DNA of 64,000 nucleotides, taken from the NCBI RefSeq assembly GCF_026914185.1, contig NC_070567.1, forward strand, positions 1,612,001 through 1,676,000, read 5' to 3'. The position numbers were made by a program, and so were the translations under genes. This stretch comes from Puccinia triticina. Lineage: Eukaryota > Basidiomycota > Pucciniomycetes > Pucciniales > Pucciniaceae. Of the stretch, positions 38,425 to 50,201 are shown one piece after another. How positions within the stretch are numbered: position 1 is the first letter of the stretch; each line of letters starts with the position of its first letter. The notes under the pieces were generated by a model. It was not told the origin of the DNA. It saw nothing but the letters and a program-made list of their open reading frames with translations, and searched no databases.

Positions 38425-41400
38425 TTAAACCACAGGGTTATACCTCTTCTCACTTCTGAATTTCCTGAGAAGGATAGCAGAGTCTGGGATGTCTTTCTCA
38501 AGGAGCCATTCATCATGATCAGCACTCATACCTTTGTATCTAGCTAAGTACATCATAACATCTCTGTTCTCCACTCTCAATCTCTTGTCTCTGAGAATCT
38601 TTTGTATGACTTTACTCTGAGGGGTTTTATCCATGGGGGGAATGACAACTTTGACTTTCTGTCTCAAAGGGAACTTGTCTGGATTGGGGTCTTTGTATGG
38701 TTTCACCAAGCTGACAGGAAATGTGGGATGTTTCCTGCTAAACTCTTCAGTCAGTATCACTTCTACAGCATTCTTCCCATGTAAAGCTTTCACAAGGAAT
38801 GGTCCAGTGAAGGAGTCTCTCATCTTCTTAGGGCCAGACAGGTTGTTGAAGTTTGCTGTGGATATTAGGACTTTATCACCAACTTTAAAAGATGGTTCTT
38901 TGTGACTCTTGTCCCATCTCTCTTTGTTGTAAGATGTAGCTTCTGTTATGCATTGCTCAGCATGTTTTCTAGCTTTCTCAAAGATCTTTCCATAGGCAAG
39001 AGCAGTAGGATGAATGTCTACAGAGTTTTGCTTCAAGAAATCCCTGGGAAGGTTTGGGATCCAGCCTTTTTCCAGGATGGCAGGAGGTTTTCCAGTGGTT
39101 GAATGTATGCTGGTGAAATATGCTAGCTCAAGGATTGGTAGCAGTGAAACCCAGTCATGAGTGTAACCATCATTGTCTTTGAATTCTAGACCATATGCAC
39201 AAAACCTCCTGATCATATCTTCAAGTGTTTGAATCATCCTTTCAGCTAATCCATCAGTCTGAGGGTGGTAAGCAGTGGAGAAGGAGAGTTTTGTTCCTAA
39301 CATACTATGTAAACCAGTCCAGAATTCAGATGTGAACTTAGGGTCTCTATCAGAGATGATGATTCTGGGGATGCCAGTCCTAGGCATTATAACTCTGTTC
39401 CAAAACAGTATGGCAGTGTCCATGGCAGAGTCATCCTTGAAGCAGGGTACAAATATAGGGGTCTTGGAGTATCTGTCCACTATTACCAGACAAGCATTGA
39501 AACTAGCAGCTCCTCCTGGGGACAAGGAAGTTACCCAATCCATGTTAATAACATCCCATGGTTTTGAAGGTTCTTCAATTTTCATGAGCAGTCCAAATCT
39601 TTTGCCTGTGGCTTTATTTGCTTTCTGACATCTATCACAGGAAGAGCAGTATTCACCAGTGTCTTGTCTCCAGTTAGCCCACCAAGCAGTATCAGCTACT
39701 TTTTCTAAAGTCCTATCTTCAGAAAGGTGACCAGAGTAGACACTGTCATGGCATTCATGCAAGATGGTGTTGATACTTTCTTTGTCAGCTAGGACTAGGA
39801 CAGAGTTGTGTTTCTCTCTGAAGTAGATGAGGCCATCAAATATAGAGAATCTTCCTTCATCATATAGCTTTCTCCAAGGATCTTGTAAAGAATTTTTTAG
39901 TTGGGCATCTTTAGCATCCTTCAACAAAAGTTCAGCCAATATGGTAGTGTTCTTTTCTTGCTTGTAGCCTTCTCTCACTGAGTCAAAGAACTCATTCTTG
40001 AAAGTAGAGACATGTATGCCCATGATGGGGAATCTATCATCATCCTTGTCTTCTGGGTCATAAGCAGGGTTACTAGGATCATTTGGCAAAGCCCATCTGC
40101 TCAATCCATCAGCATTCTTGTGAATATTCCCATCTCTGTGGATTATGGTCATATTGCCTCTGTATTCCTGAATAGCAATCTGCCACCTGAGCATATGCCT
40201 GTTGGGAGTCTTCATGTTCAGCAGTGATCTCAAAGCTGTGCAATCTGTTACAACATGAAAGACACTGCCATCTAAGTAGTAATGGAGTTTTTCCAGGGCC
40301 CAAACCAGACATAAGCATTCAAGTTGACTAGCACCATATCTTGTTTCACTGTCCTTCAGTTGTCTGGATATGAAAACAATGGGTCTTTCTTTTCTCACTC
40401 CATCAATGACTTGGACTTGATGTAAAGCAGCACCTAGACCAGTCATGCTAGCATCTACATATAGTGTGAAGGGATGGGCCCAGTCAGGAAACAGTAGCAA
40501 TGGAGCTGTGGTCAGTTTCTCTTTTAACAAGTTGTAGGCTACTATTCTATGATGGGTCATCTCATATATGATATCAATCCTTGTCAGTTCAGTTAGAGGT
40601 TTTGCTATCTCTGCAAACTTCTCAATGTGTTGTCTGTAGTAGCCAGCAAAACCAAGAAATGATTGCATTTCTTTTCTACTACTAGGCACAGGCTTTTGGA
40701 GGACAGCAGCTACTTTATTCTGATCTATTCCTATGGCAATGCCAGAGACAAGATGGCCCAGAGCTTTGATCTGATCAAATCCAAAGTTACACTTCTTCAA
40801 GGAGATTTTCATGTTCATGTTAATGACAACTTTCAGGATCCTGTCTATCCTATTGAGGTTTTCCTCCCAAGTGTTGGACATAATGATGATATCATCAATG
40901 TAGATAATGACCCACTTCTCATCAATTTCCTTTCTAAACTCAATGTCCATCATTCTCTGGAAATGAGAGGGGGCATTATTGATCCCAAAGGGCATTCTCA
41001 GGTACTCATAGATTCCTTTGTGCATAATAATCCTGAGTAGATGTCTGGAATCTTCTGCAATGACATTCTGGTGAAAACCTTTGAGTACATCCATACTAGT
41101 CAGATACTTAGCTTTGGCCAGGTTGTTCAGAGTCTCACTGATCTTGGGAATGGGATACCTGTCTGAAGCAGTGTAGGAATTCAATGCCCTGAAGTCTCCT
41201 ACCATTCTGGACTTTCCATTGTGCCAGGCAATGATTACAGGAGTAGTGATCTCAACTACTTCATTATGACCAACTTTCCTTAGAACATTCAGGTTTACTA
41301 GTTCTTCAATGTGTTGCTCAAGAGCTTCTCTGCTTTTGGGGCTGGCAGGATAAGGAGGTCTTCTGAGGAGAGGAGGATAGGGTCTCTCAGTTGTCAACTT

Positions 41401-44400
41401 GATATGAACTTCATGACCCTTAATGGCACCAAGGGGCTGGTTGGTGTTGGAGAAGGCAAGGTTGTTATTGTAAAGGACTTCAAACAGCTTCTCTTTTTGC
41501 TCAATAGTCAACTTATCACTGAACTTGGCTTCACAGAGTTCTTCTGTAATAAATTTCTGCAGTTGAGGAAGGGACTTCTTTACAGCAGAAATTTCATTGG
41601 AAGGGCTCATTTTCTCTAGATGATGAGACTTAAAGCTGAATTTCTTCCTCTTGTTCTCATTTCCAATGGTGAAGAATCTCTCTTTGCTGTTTGTGATGTC
41701 AAAGCCATAAAGAGACATGTAATCATTTCCAAGGATAAGATAGTTAATTCTTGCATTTTTCATGACTACAAATTCTGCCAGGATTCTAATGGAACCTTTA
41801 GTGTGAGGAAAAATCAAAGCCATTTCTATTATGCCCATTGGCTGTAATTGGTCACTACAGCTGTGAAATTTAGCATGGTTAATTGGCATGAGTTTGTTTT
41901 CCCATTCTGGTAATATAGAACCTAGCAATTTGTTGCTGATGATTGAGCAAGAAGCTCCACTATCAAGAAGACATGATTGTTCTCTGGATTCAATGAGGAC
42001 AGTAGTGAGATTTGATTTTCCAGTAAGATGAGCTTTTCCTCTATCAGGTTTACATTTCATCAGTCTAGCATCCTCTATGTGGGAAGATTGGTAGGATTTG
42101 TCCCAGGTCTGGGGTTGATGAGTTTCAGCTTGAATTTCAGCAATGGAGAAGTCTTGGTTTATCTCACACTCTACAGCATGTGCTCCAAAATCAAAATCAA
42201 CTAAGGGGTCATAATTGGCACCATTTCCATTGTCCATGGCAAGGATCATGTGATTGGTTCTATGATTCTCTTCTTCTTCATCTAGTTCTGATTCAGACTT
42301 GTGTGGTTCACCTTGATCTTCTCCATTGTCAGTCTTGGGATCATCATCATCATCTATTCCTACATTATTAATTCTGCTCTTCTTCTTAGGGCATTCCCTG
42401 GAGAAGTGGCCAGTTTGTTTGCAGAAATGACAGATGAGTTTTTCTTTCTCAGGGGCAGAGACAGGATTCCTTTTAGTGGAGGAGTCAGTTGGCTTATCAG
42501 TTTTCTCAGGGGCAGTATTGTTTCTCCATTGGGATCTATTAGGAGTGTTATAATTGTTTGTCACAGGTTTGTTCCTTTTCATGACTCTGTCTATGACTTC
42601 TTCAGCAATTATAACCATATCCTCAAAACTCATTTCAGTAGCATCTCTTTTGTATCTGCTTTTAATAGCATGCTCAAGATTTGGAGGGCATTGCTTCAAG
42701 ATTTTTTCACAAATAAGATACTCACTGAGTTCAGGTTGATAAGCCTTCAGTCTTTCTCTCTGATTACCAAACCATTTATGGATTTTCCTCCCATCATAGG
42801 CAAAGTGATCATTCTCAAACTCTTGTTGCATTTTCCATTTCCAGTTCTCAGTACCAAACTTGTTCCTGATGGCATTCTTCCACCAAGCCCAAGATTTGTT
42901 CCCATACTGGTCTCTGATGCCTAGGTACCAATTCCTTGCAGTGTCAGTTAACAGGATTGTTAATCTACTGATTATCATGTTATCCAGCATCAAGTAGTCT
43001 CTGACCAAGATATCAGTGTTTTTAATCCAAAGTTCATGATTGTAAGGCAATTCTCCAGAAAATTTCTCCCAGTCTCCATTTTTGGGGATACCTTTCCACA
43101 ACTCCTTCCTCATTTCAAAGTCTATTGCTCCAAGATCAATGTAGGGGAATTCCTCTTGGGTCTTAGCATCAGGAGTATTGCTAGCAGACTTAGGAAAGTT
43201 ATCTCTTGGAGGTCTCTGGGGTTCAGGAGTAGGAATAGGAGGAGGTGGTCTGTGTTCCTGTTGTTGCTCATGGTGTATATTCTGGAAGGGATTATTGTAT
43301 AAGAGATGAGGGGGTTGGTCTCTGTCATCTGGTATTAACACGGAATCCAGCTTTGAGCTCACAGTGTTTACTACAGAAGATATGTCACTGAATCTTCTCT
43401 TAGATTGTTCAAATCTATTATGCTCATTGGCATGAAGGTCATTGATCTGATTACCAATGGAAGTAAGATTGTTGCTCACTTTCTCTTCAAAATCTTTCAG
43501 ATTTTGGCCAATTGTCCCCATGTTAGAATGACATTGTGATTCATTTACCAGAATTAAATCTTGAACTGTCTCAAACTTCTCATCTATGTGTTTCTTCAGT
43601 TGTTCTAACACATTGTTATTCACTATGGACTTCTCTCTGGCACTTTCACCTATGTTGTTCAGGATTTGATCAAGCAGAAAGGGAATGAATTCATTTTTAA
43701 ACAGATCAAGAATGGACTGATTCAGGACATCTTTAAAATTGCTGACACAAGATTCAAGAAGAGTACCAGGAATGGTTTCAACAGTACCAGATAATTCAGA
43801 GAGGAATTTAGAGAACAGGACTTGTAATTTTTCTTCTAGAAACAAAGGACCATTTCTAGACATTTCAGAGTTAAGATTATTGAGGAAAAATTCTCTATTT
43901 GAAGGATCAGAGAGATTGTCAATATCTAAACTGAGGCCTAATGGGGAATCACTACTTAAAGAGCTTTTAGGTAAAGATTCATCTAATAAGGGCCTCTCCC
44001 TCTGGCTCTCCCTCGTCCATAGCCTCTCCTCACTCCTCGTGTGGCTCTCATCAGGTATTCTCCTATTTCTAGAACTCTCTGAGTGTCGTCCTGAGGGCGT
44101 CTCCAATACCTCCCTGATCCTCTCCAGTTGTTTTGAGGAGGAGGGGGGTTGTGGCCTGCGAATTCTTGCGGCATTTGCGGATAAAGGGGTGGATTGTAGC
44201 CGCCAGTTTGAAGATGCGGGCTGGGGCGGAATAACTGAACCACCTATCGCGGTATAGAAGCTGGTGGTGGCCTCACTTGGAGCGTCTGCGGCGGTGGCGG
44301 CGGCGGCAAAGGAGTTCCTTGGTAATGTTGGCTCTCTAGGCGCGGCTGGGATTGATGCTGCGGTTGAAACTGAGCCTGGTTGGAGGGGATAGGACCCTGG

Positions 44401-44604
44401 AACTCCTGCGCTATAGCTCGTAGTTGAGAACCCGTGGGTTCCGGCGTTGGCGTCGCTAGAATGGGTTGCTGACTGGCGTGCGGCACTAAGGCTAGCTGCG
44501 AATGAGGCCGGGATACTTGCGCCGTAGAATTCTGCGGACCTAGGCCGTTGTTCTGGTTCATTAGAGAGGCTTCCAGGTTGTGTAGCTCGTCTCTGGGTAT
44601 CCAT
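38425..44604 (-). CDS. Ty3/gypsy Pol polyprotein, intact (2059-aa frame)
   Basis: Open without interruption. Domains in order: CCHC knuckle [14 protein letters not shown] (about 722-735), protease LLDSGASCS (near 877), reverse transcriptase with [11 protein letters not shown] and YIDDIII (near 1230), RNase H ([14 protein letters not shown]), integrase HHCC finger (HECHDS...CSSCDRCQ), catalytic core ([29 protein letters not shown]) and a C-terminal chromodomain-like segment ([18 protein letters not shown]). The ATG at 44604 overlaps the upstream gag frame by 361 bp in another frame, so the natural N-terminus may instead come from splicing or frameshifting. All catalytic motifs look intact, so the copy may be competent. 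Confidence 0.93.
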   Translation of the reverse strand: MDTQRRATQPGSLSNEPEQRPRSAEFYGASIPASFAASLSAARQSATHSSDANAGTHGFSTTSYSAGVPGSYPLQPGSVSTAASIPAAPREPTLPRNSFAAAATAADAPSEATTSFYTAIGGSVIPPQPASSNWRLQSTPLSANAARIRRPQPPSSSKQLERIREVLETPSGRHSESSRNRRIPDESHTRSEERLWTRESQRERPLLDESLPKSSLSSDSPLGLSLDIDNLSDPSNREFFLNNLNSEMSRNGPLFLEEKLQVLFSKFLSELSGTVETIPGTLLESCVSNFKDVLNQSILDLFKNEFIPFLLDQILNNIGESAREKSIVNNNVLEQLKKHIDEKFETVQDLILVNESQCHSNMGTIGQNLKDFEEKVSNNLTSIGNQINDLHANEHNRFEQSKRRFSDISSVVNTVSSKLDSVLIPDDRDQPPHLLYNNPFQNIHHEQQQEHRPPPPIPTPEPQRPPRDNFPKSASNTPDAKTQEEFPYIDLGAIDFEMRKELWKGIPKNGDWEKFSGELPYNHELWIKNTDILVRDYLMLDNMIISRLTILLTDTARNWYLGIRDQYGNKSWAWWKNAIRNKFGTENWKWKMQQEFENDHFAYDGRKIHKWFGNQRERLKAYQPELSEYLICEKILKQCPPNLEHAIKSRYKRDATEMSFEDMVIIAEEVIDRVMKRNKPVTNNYNTPNRSQWRNNTAPEKTDKPTDSSTKRNPVSAPEKEKLICHFCKQTGHFSRECPKKKSRINNVGIDDDDDPKTDNGEDQGEPHKSESELDEEEENHRTNHMILAMDNGNGANYDPLVDFDFGAHAVECEINQDFSIAEIQAETHQPQTWDKSYQSSHIEDARLMKCKPDRGKAHLTGKSNLTTVLIESREQSCLLDSGASCSIISNKLLGSILPEWENKLMPINHAKFHSCSDQLQPMGIIEMALIFPHTKGSIRILAEFVVMKNARINYLILGNDYMSLYGFDITNSKERFFTIGNENKRKKFSFKSHHLEKMSPSNEISAVKKSLPQLQKFITEELCEAKFSDKLTIEQKEKLFEVLYNNNLAFSNTNQPLGAIKGHEVHIKLTTERPYPPLLRRPPYPASPKSREALEQHIEELVNLNVLRKVGHNEVVEITTPVIIAWHNGKSRMVGDFRALNSYTASDRYPIPKISETLNNLAKAKYLTSMDVLKGFHQNVIAEDSRHLLRIIMHKGIYEYLRMPFGINNAPSHFQRMMDIEFRKEIDEKWVIIYIDDIIIMSNTWEENLNRIDRILKVVINMNMKISLKKCNFGFDQIKALGHLVSGIAIGIDQNKVAAVLQKPVPSSRKEMQSFLGFAGYYRQHIEKFAEIAKPLTELTRIDIIYEMTHHRIVAYNLLKEKLTTAPLLLFPDWAHPFTLYVDASMTGLGAALHQVQVIDGVRKERPIVFISRQLKDSETRYGASQLECLCLVWALEKLHYYLDGSVFHVVTDCTALRSLLNMKTPNRHMLRWQIAIQEYRGNMTIIHRDGNIHKNADGLSRWALPNDPSNPAYDPEDKDDDRFPIMGIHVSTFKNEFFDSVREGYKQEKNTTILAELLLKDAKDAQLKNSLQDPWRKLYDEGRFSIFDGLIYFREKHNSVLVLADKESINTILHECHDSVYSGHLSEDRTLEKVADTAWWANWRQDTGEYCSSCDRCQKANKATGKRFGLLMKIEEPSKPWDVINMDWVTSLSPGGAASFNACLVIVDRYSKTPIFVPCFKDDSAMDTAILFWNRVIMPRTGIPRIIISDRDPKFTSEFWTGLHSMLGTKLSFSTAYHPQTDGLAERMIQTLEDMIRRFCAYGLEFKDNDGYTHDWVSLLPILELAYFTSIHSTTGKPPAILEKGWIPNLPRDFLKQNSVDIHPTALAYGKIFEKARKHAEQCITEATSYNKERWDKSHKEPSFKVGDKVLISTANFNNLSGPKKMRDSFTGPFLVKALHGKNAVEVILTEEFSRKHPTFPVSLVKPYKDPNPDKFPLRQKVKVVIPPMDKTPQSKVIQKILRDKRLRVENRDVMMYLARYKGMSADHDEWLLEKDIPDSAILLRKFRSEKRYNPVV

Positions 44605-45725
44605 TCTTGACAGAGACGGATACCGTCGTTCCTCCCAACTAGTTCTATTATCATTTCCTGCGTCATAGAGGCTTGGGAGAGGAGGCGCCTCATGGTTAAC
44701 GTGTTCTGCGCCTCCCTGGCGCGAACAAATAGGTCGAATTGTTCGTTGAACATGCTGATGAGGCTGGAAAGCTCTTCCTCTTCCGGGATAAGGTCCATGG
44801 GACCGGAGGACGCCTCCCGTCGAGGGCTCTGAGTGTACGGAAGGAGGGCTAGATTGGGCGGCGCCGTGGATCTCATGCCCTCTGAGTTGGTAGGCTGGGA
44901 GGGCGGTTGACTCGTCGGAGGAAGGTTCACCGTCAAGTCTATCTGCTCCCTGTCAATAGGCCGCGGAACCGGCGTGGATCTGCTCGACGCTAGGGCTATG
45001 GATGTTTCCCTCGGCTGGTATAGGGCCGGAGGGATCCCGGTATCTGGGGGGAGCGGCTCCTCTTCCGGGAGCTTGAGGAAATCCTCCTGTAGTTCCAGCA
45101 AGGCTGCTTCTAGCCCTTTGAAGCCGTTCTTCGGCGGCTGGGCTAAGACGGTACCGGTGGCGGAGCTCTTCGGAGAGGTCTTGGCCATTTCTAAGGTGAG
45201 GAGGCATGATGATTATGTGTAAGAAGGGAGGGTAATTAAGCGGTAAAATTGAGGATTAAGAGTTTTTCAAGGTTAAATACCTGAAGATTTGGATTTAGCG
45301 GAAATCCTTTTGCTTTTCCTAGTAGTAGAAGACGCTTTCTTCTTGTTTTCTCTTGCGCTTGACTTCGCTGAGGGATTAGAAGTCCACTCGGCTATGTTGA
45401 CGGGAGCTACGGTCTTCTTTCGTCGAGTTTTCGGCGCTTTTGCGGTAGCTATAGGGGTCCACGACGTGCTACTGATTAAGTTGCCGTTACACGGATCTGC
45501 TACTACTCTATCGTCGTAGTTTTCGTCGTCTGCGCTAGTCTGCGCCGTTAAGAATTTTTTTACGGTCAACTGGGGTAATTGTAGATAAGAAGCAGGAGAA
45601 TCTTTTGAGCGTACTCCGTTTTTCGCTATCTCTTCTTGATCCGAAGATATAGAGGGTTCTGGGGAGGATAAGTCCAACAAAGGGATAAATAGCGGCGCAG
45701 AGGAGTCACAATTCTGCACTTTCAC
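44244..45725 (-). CDS. Gag-region protein, probably spliced
   Basis: Two frames in the same phase, 45725-45273 and 45188-44244, are separated by a TAA. A 90-bp intron (45280-45191, GTATTT...CCTTAG) would join them to about 463 aa. The first part is acidic then lysine/serine-rich ([24 protein letters not shown]), resembling a nuclear-localisation or nucleic-acid-binding tail. The second is Pro/Gln-rich with a helical middle ([19 protein letters not shown]), fitting a Gag-like protein, though no capsid domain was identified. A second possible intron (44276-44221, GTGAGG...CCCCAG, 56 bp) would remove the terminal TAG and enter the Pol frame in phase. Confidence 0.6.
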
Positions 45726-45952
45726 GAGTACACAGGGCGTAAAAAAAAATTTTCAAGGGTTCAGTTAGGAAATTTATCAATATAAAAGTAATTTTGGATA
45801 ATTTTAGAAGAATTTTAGCGTTAGTAGGATATGTAGAAAATTTTTTAAAGTGAATTTTTTTCAAATTTTTAAGAGTTTTTTGTTTGATTTGGTCAGGATG
45901 ATCAGTCCTTTGGCTTTATAGCAGTCTAGAATTATGAAAGGTGAGTAATTTT

Positions 45953-45968
45953 CCCGATGAGGCCCCCA
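45953..45968 (-). other. Primer binding site
   Basis: Minus strand TGGGGGCCTCATCGGG begins two bases after the 5' LTR. The TGG start fits pairing with a tRNA 3'-CCA end; the tRNA was not identified. Confidence 0.65.
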
Positions 45969-45970
45969 AT

Positions 45971-46889
45971 TGTGAGCCTGGGTCTCTATAGTGACCACAG
46001 GACACAAGAAATGGGGGGGCAATGGTTGGATTTCTTGGGATAAAGAAACTACAACTATAAGAGAAAAGAGAAAGAGAAAGGGAAGCCAAGCAGGATAAGG
46101 AAGAAGAGAAGTACTAGGTTATTCTAGTGGGAATGCACGTCCACTGGCAATGCTACTCTTCTGAAGAGTGCTGCTTATCTGTGCTAGAAGTGCTACAGCT
46201 TCCTCTCAGGAGGGTATCTGGATTAGATAAGTTTAAACCAGCCACAGTTTTTTAGACTTCTCTCTGGACAGTCAAGGTTCTTAATGGGAAACCTGAGGGA
46301 CAGCCCTGCAACCTAGATTTGTGGCAAAGGCCAAGTGATAATAAGGGACAGCCCTGTGATCAAGAAGGAGGCAAAACCAGAAGAAAGAGCAGATCAAGCA
46401 AGACACAGAGTTGTACCTCTGAGATAAACAAGGTTCAGTGAAAGAGGTTACTTACTGTCAATATCCTAGGCGCCTGTGACGGTAGGTATACTGGGAGTAT
46501 AGTAGGCTCTTTGGTGGTGATCCTGGAGTTATCTGGGTGGTGGTTCTGGTGTGCTGAAGTCTGTAGATCCGCCTCAGGCAAGGGGGATCCTGACTACGAA
46601 AATTTTCACAGTTTGCTTATGTAATTTACATATGTACATGTGGTTTGGCGCGCCTGGTAGCGCTGACACGTCACAACTGCGCAAGCGCGCCACAACTCAA
46701 TAACTCAGGGAAGGAGTATAGTTACAATGAATTAATAAGTTGTAACTAGGGTTAAAATTGCATGAGGAAACAGAATATGAAGTCAAAACAAGGTTATCTC
46801 TTAAGATGAAAAAGATATAAAGTAATTTATATGTAACAAAGGTAGAACAGGCAGCTTTTAGGTCAGCTGTGATGACTCTAAGGCTGACA
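45971..46889 (-). repeat. 5' LTR (919 bp)
   Basis: Same ends as the other LTR. It lacks one 47-bp unit; the one other difference noticed is GGGAAGCC versus GGGAAACC near 46081. Confidence 0.95.
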
Positions 46890-46894
46890 GTCAC

Positions 46895-47341
46895 ACTTCC
46901 TGGCCTGAATGATTGGATTCGGCTGCCGTGGAAATTGCTACTCTGATCACACGGGCCGGCCTTTGCCGGTCACCGGGTGATTGGAGATCTCCACATGCGT
47001 TAGCTGGCAAGCAAAACCCGGCAACCCAATAGCAGAAAACTTTGTGTTTGGTTACACCGACTGCACTTGTCACATGTTTCACACTCATTTCAACCTCCTA
47101 TTCATGTTTCACACTTTTTCAACTGATTTTATTATGAACATACTTTATATATATATGCTTCTATCTAGTGAGGCTTGTATGATAGAGCTTATAAGTTGTA
47201 CTCACTGGATTCCATTGTTTGCCAGACTTTCAGAAGAGACAGAAATGATAACATCACTTATTCAACTGGTTCCTCTTTAAGTCCAAGATGCATCACCCCA
47301 TCACTACTTCAATATAGCCTGTTCCATTCACATCATCAGAT
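46895..47341. other. Intergenic, no gene recognised
   Basis: Right flank of the LTR element. The patch CGGGCCGGCCTTTGCCGGTC near 46950 is an inverted repeat of unknown origin. Confidence 0.45.
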
Positions 47342-47487
47342 CACTGGGTGACTTCCCGTGGGATCTGGCACCCTCCCAGATGCTGCTTTAGACCCGAAAA
47401 GTCTAGATTTTTGCCGGGAAATCTAGCTTTTTGGGCTCTAGATTGTTTCTGGGAGACTCCCAGATCTCGACGGGAAGTCATCCACTG
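47342..47487. mobile_element. Short MITE, 146 bp
   Basis: Left end CACTGGGTGACTTCCCGTGG and right end (read in reverse) CAGTGGATGACTTCCCGTCG form inverted repeats continuing through GATCTGG...CTCCCAGA, so almost the whole element is palindromic. It shares TIRs with the 750-bp element at 3259-4008. No target duplication seen. Confidence 0.7.
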
Positions 47488-48463
47488 TCCGGAACTCTAG
47501 GCCTGAATGTCTCCAACTTATTGTTGGCTGGGCCTCAACTCTTTGGAGCAGATTTGGCCTCATCTATGGCTCAGAGCCACCAGAAAATCTCAGTAAACTT
47601 CTATTGAATGGATTCTAATCAACTCCTGAGTAACCCACTGCTGACATCCGCTACTTGCATAAAGGTGAATTGATTTTTTTGAGATGGCTTCAGCTGGTGC
47701 CCGGTCATCTCCAGGGTCAATGAAACTATGGCTGGGGATGGTCTGCTGCTAGGGTTTATACATATACACTTGTCAGTATTGGAAGGGTTTCTGGGTGACA
47801 ATAATAATACATCATGGGGTTGTGTTGGTGATGTTGCTGCTTGCGGTGTTGTTTTGGTGTGATCAGGATTCAGAAGTAGAGATAATACCATAGGCAGGGG
47901 GAGGAGGGAACAAGTATAAATGAAGAGGACTTTGCCATGGGTGTTGTTGATCTTAGCTCATCCCCCATTGCGCTTGCACCGGTTGGTGCTCTCACAGCCC
48001 TGACTTTTGCTTCTCACACTTGTGCCAGGCTGAGCAGGTTAAATTTGGCCCCTTTTTACCTGTGCCATGTCACAGGCTGGGGGGTCAAGGACTGGAAAAA
48101 GCTTCTTTGTATATTGGCATTAATCCTTTTTTGTCTGTGTGTTTGTTTATTTTGTAGGGCAAACCCCCTTCTTTATTTGTTGAAAATGCTTATGTGTGGG
48201 GGAAACCTTTGATCTTGATTTTGCTCAATCTGTGGTTTTAATAAAATTGGATGATTGGATCCCAGGGTAATTTTACAGGGTGCTTGATGAAAATGGGTCT
48301 CCTTACAAAGTGGGGATTAGGAAATATGGCTTGTAAAATTATACATTGACTGGACCCTATGCATAATTCCACAGTTATTTTTTTTACAAGGTCTTAGACC
48401 TTGTAAAAATCAATATCCCCATTTTTAATTGTTGTATCTGCTGGTCTCAGTACTTCCAGCCTC
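47488..48463. other. Intergenic, 3' flank of GH131 gene
   Basis: No gene supported; the minus-strand frame at 47619-47891 has no recognisable domain. A short inverted pair at 48384-48413 (CAAGGTCT...AGACCTTG) lies 50 bp beyond the GH131 stop and could act as a 3' end signal. Confidence 0.45.
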
Positions 48464-50056
48464 CTATGGTTTTCTGGTTTTTTGCCTCGCTGCATCAATA
48501 GCTGCCGTACCTCCCGTTGCAATTGCATCGGGCCCATCAGGGTCTGTTGTTGTTTTGTCTTCAATGAAGTTACGAAAATGGATAATTGACTCATCGATGT
48601 TACTTTCCTGCAATGATGAGAAAAGTGTCAAATCAGTCATGGTGACCCCCCTCCCTTGCCGGATATCAATTCTAGAAGAACTTACTTGTATACCCTTGTG
48701 AGGGACGTCGCTACGCTCCTTCTCTGGGTCCGCTTTATTAGGGAGCGGCCTAATTAAGGGAAACAATAGTGCTCAATGAATTAGCTTTCAAGAGACCCAA
48801 TCAGATCCCCTGCTTACTCCTTGATCATTTGTATATGCCATTCGCCTGTTCCGGCCGCATTTTTTGCCTTTTCATTTGTTGCTACAAAGGCCGTCGGTTT
48901 TACGACTTGCTTGAGCTTATCATTGCCGGTCGAATGGTAAACACTCAATTTACTACAATGATAAACATGTCAATTTTTCATGCCTTCATTCATCATCTTT
49001 TTCTGCCGTGTCATTTATTATCATGTGCACGTACTTTTGCTTCCACTAGCCAGAAAAAAAGAAATAAAAACAAACAATACTCAATTTAGATACTTTCTTC
49101 CATGATTCAAAGATTGATGAGCTAACTCACATCTACCTCTATAGCAAAATTGAATATAGTATCCGGGATCATTTTAACATCAAACAGCGTTTTGAAATTG
49201 ATGTCTCTCACTCTAAAGAAATCTGCATCTGGACTTTTTGTTCCGGCGGTGTTGTCACTTTTAAATGGTGTACCTAGGTGGATGTCGTAGATGTGGGTGC
49301 CTGCAGTATGCGAACAAAAATTCACGCGTCAGGAAAAACTCAACAGAGCAACTTTTCAGAAGATTCAAATTCACCGTCCTGAAAATACGTAATCAGGTAT
49401 GAAAAAAGACAGCCAAAGTTAGAGCTTTCTTGTGTTTGTGCAAGGTTTGAAGGACCTGTATGCTTACCGCCTTAGCAAACTCAACACTTGCAAGCAGGTA
49501 GCCGTGCCTTAGATCCAATTTTCCATCTTTTTTGACAATGAAACTCTTTCATACACCGGGGTAGATAAAATCAGCTCAAAATCACTTCTGATTGGCGATT
49601 GCACGTATACTCTCACATGATGATATGTTTTTATGTCTTTTTCGATAGAAACTGGATCATAAACGGGTACGATATCATTGCGGCTAGAAAGAAAGAGTAT
49701 CAGAAAAGCACAATTAGAGCAGGCTTCCCGGTTTGAGTTAGCAGCTATTGAACTAACCGAAATCCTTTTTGATCTTGAAAAATCGATTTGTCGTTAATTT
49801 TTAACACCATCTGCTGAAATTTACCGGTGGCTGGTTTCAAAAATTCGTAAGCCTCGGCTAAACTATTAGTGCCCTGGATGGTGTCTTTAGTTAGTTTGCC
49901 CAGCGCGGTGGTCTTCACGGTCAGATCGGCGACCTTTGCAGTCAATGGGATTCGGTAATCTAGAATGATTTTGCTGAAGTTTGGCGCCACCAGGGCGGAC
50001 AAGACAACAAGCAACAGTAGTGATGCTCTCGTGGCGGAATAGATGGTTTGAGACAT
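48464..50056 (-). CDS. GH131-family secreted protein, probably catalytically altered
   Basis: GH131 enzymes are fungal secreted beta-glucanases. Nine exons: 50056-49758, 49683-49617, 49545-49468, 49378-49375, 49300-49131, 49045-49035, 48952-48818, 48749-48686, 48607-48464. They total 972 nt (323 aa) and all phases agree; introns are 68-89 bp. Exons of 4 nt (GACG) and 11 nt (TGGAAGCAAAA) are needed to keep the frame. The N-terminus SLLLLVVLSALVAP is a signal peptide (cut near 25-30). Family-like segments: SIFQDQKGFRR, IYDIHLGTPF, IFNFAIEVDWKQN, LSVYHSTGND, GEWHIQMIKEP and GIQESNIDESII. The usual glutamates after GFRR and in the HEY motif appear as Asp103 and Gly137 here, suggesting weak or lost hydrolysis. 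The C-terminal 40 residues are polar and extra. Family assignment is by remembered motifs, so moderately sure. Confidence 0.75.
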
Positions 50057-50193
50057 ACTGTCGATTATCGATACGAAGCAAAGGTGAAAGTATTCGTGCG
50101 TAAGATGCGATAACTGTTCTTAAATTTAAGAAGTGCAAGAGAGAGAGAGAGAGCTGCCTGACGATGCGCGAATGGCTCATGAGGGGCCACTAG

Positions 50194-50201
50194 TTTATAT
50201 A
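50194..50201 (-). promoter_or_regulatory. TATA box of the GH131-like gene
   Basis: Minus-strand TATATAAA about 140 bp upstream of the ATG at 50056, well placed for a core promoter. A CTCTCTCTCTC run (GAGAGA on the + strand near 50142-50153) lies between them. Confidence 0.6.

Larger units (their letters stand above)
37421..46889 (-). mobile_element. Full-length Ty3/gypsy chromovirus-like element
   Basis: Complete 9469-bp element. LTRs lie at 37421-38386 and 45971-46889 (TG...CA ends), and the 5-bp target duplication GTCAC is at 37416-37420 and 46890-46894. Coding is on the minus strand, so the right LTR is the 5' one. The two LTRs are almost identical apart from one 47-bp unit and one visible substitution, indicating recent insertion. 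Primer site, polypurine tract, gag region and an intact Pol frame are all present. Confidence 0.97.
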
